From positions 1 through 64,000 of the forward strand of contig NZ_JBJMAW010000014.1 of the NCBI RefSeq assembly GCF_046600735.1: a DNA stretch of 64,000 nucleotides, given 5' to 3'. Positions 63,918 through 64,000 of this stretch are shown here, one piece after another. Positions within the stretch are counted from its first letter, which is position 1. Every line of letters begins with the position of its first letter. Source of the stretch: Novilysobacter_A longmucuonensis (GTDB lineage: Bacteria; Pseudomonadota; Gammaproteobacteria; Xanthomonadales; Xanthomonadaceae). The notes below the pieces were generated by a model. The model had not been told where the DNA came from, ran no database searches, and saw only the letters and a program-made list of their open reading frames with translations. A program made the position numbers and the translations under genes.

Positions 63918-64000
63918 CTTGCAGGAGCGGCTTTAGCCGCGATGGGACATTGGTTGCCGCGGCATCGCGAAAGTCACGCGGTGACCTCCTGCAGGAGCGG
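63918..64000. repeat. GCAGGAGCG-type REP units at the right edge
   Basis: GCAGGAGCGGCTTTAGCCGC is followed about 50 bp later by the start of another GCAGGAGCGG unit, which is cut by the window end. They lie upstream of hutU. Confidence 0.7.

Overview
The window is high-GC proteobacterial DNA that looks like a Xanthomonadaceae chromosome (Lysobacter/Luteimonas/Xanthomonas type). The taxonomic inference rests on the flagellar gene order, an rpoN2-fleQ pair inside the flagellar locus, a xanthomonad-type PilZ protein after fliS, and a very high density of REP-like palindromes. No mobile element with an intact transposase, no CRISPR array and no tRNA or rRNA gene was seen.

Left part (about 1-36.8 kb): a polar-flagellum and chemotaxis locus. 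It starts with the 3' end of cheA, then motC-motD, a ParA-type ATPase and a CheW-like protein (a ParC/ParP-like polar placement pair). A minus-strand block holds flgM, flgN, a PAS-type histidine kinase, and flgA. The plus strand then carries cheV, flgBCDEFGHIJKL, fliC, fliD, fliS, a FliT-like gene, a PilZ-like gene, rpoN2, a lone receiver protein, fleQ, and fliEFGHIJK. Export-gate genes (fliLMNOPQR, flhAB) are not present, so the locus is split elsewhere. Promoter motifs read by eye form a consistent cascade: sigma-54 type (-24/-12) before flgA, flgB, flgJ, rpoN2 and fliE; sigma-28 type before motC, flgM and fliC.

Right part (about 37-64 kb): ordinary accessory and housekeeping genes. These are dbpA, a fatty acid desaturase, a GIY-YIG protein, MAPEG and AbgT proteins, an S4 RNA-binding protein, a ClpP-like lipoprotein, a BNR-propeller protein with a MoaD-like partner, a CBS protein, a flavodoxin-like reductase, a soluble sugar dehydrogenase, a DUF1206 protein, a glutathionyl-hydroquinone reductase, htpG, a CPBP protease with a membrane AraC regulator, a DUF1428 protein, an esterase, a glutaredoxin-MauE protein with a divergent MerR regulator, a DUF2306 protein, a MATE transporter and hutU.

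The most unusual content is non-coding. Four copies of a roughly 220-bp element with four successive hairpins lie as two inverted pairs on either side of the histidine kinase-flgN-flgM-flgA block. Three of its hairpins show compensatory base changes between copies, which points to a conserved structure. Other repeats interrupt the flgH signal-peptide region, sit between operon genes, and supply the TAG stop codon of several genes.
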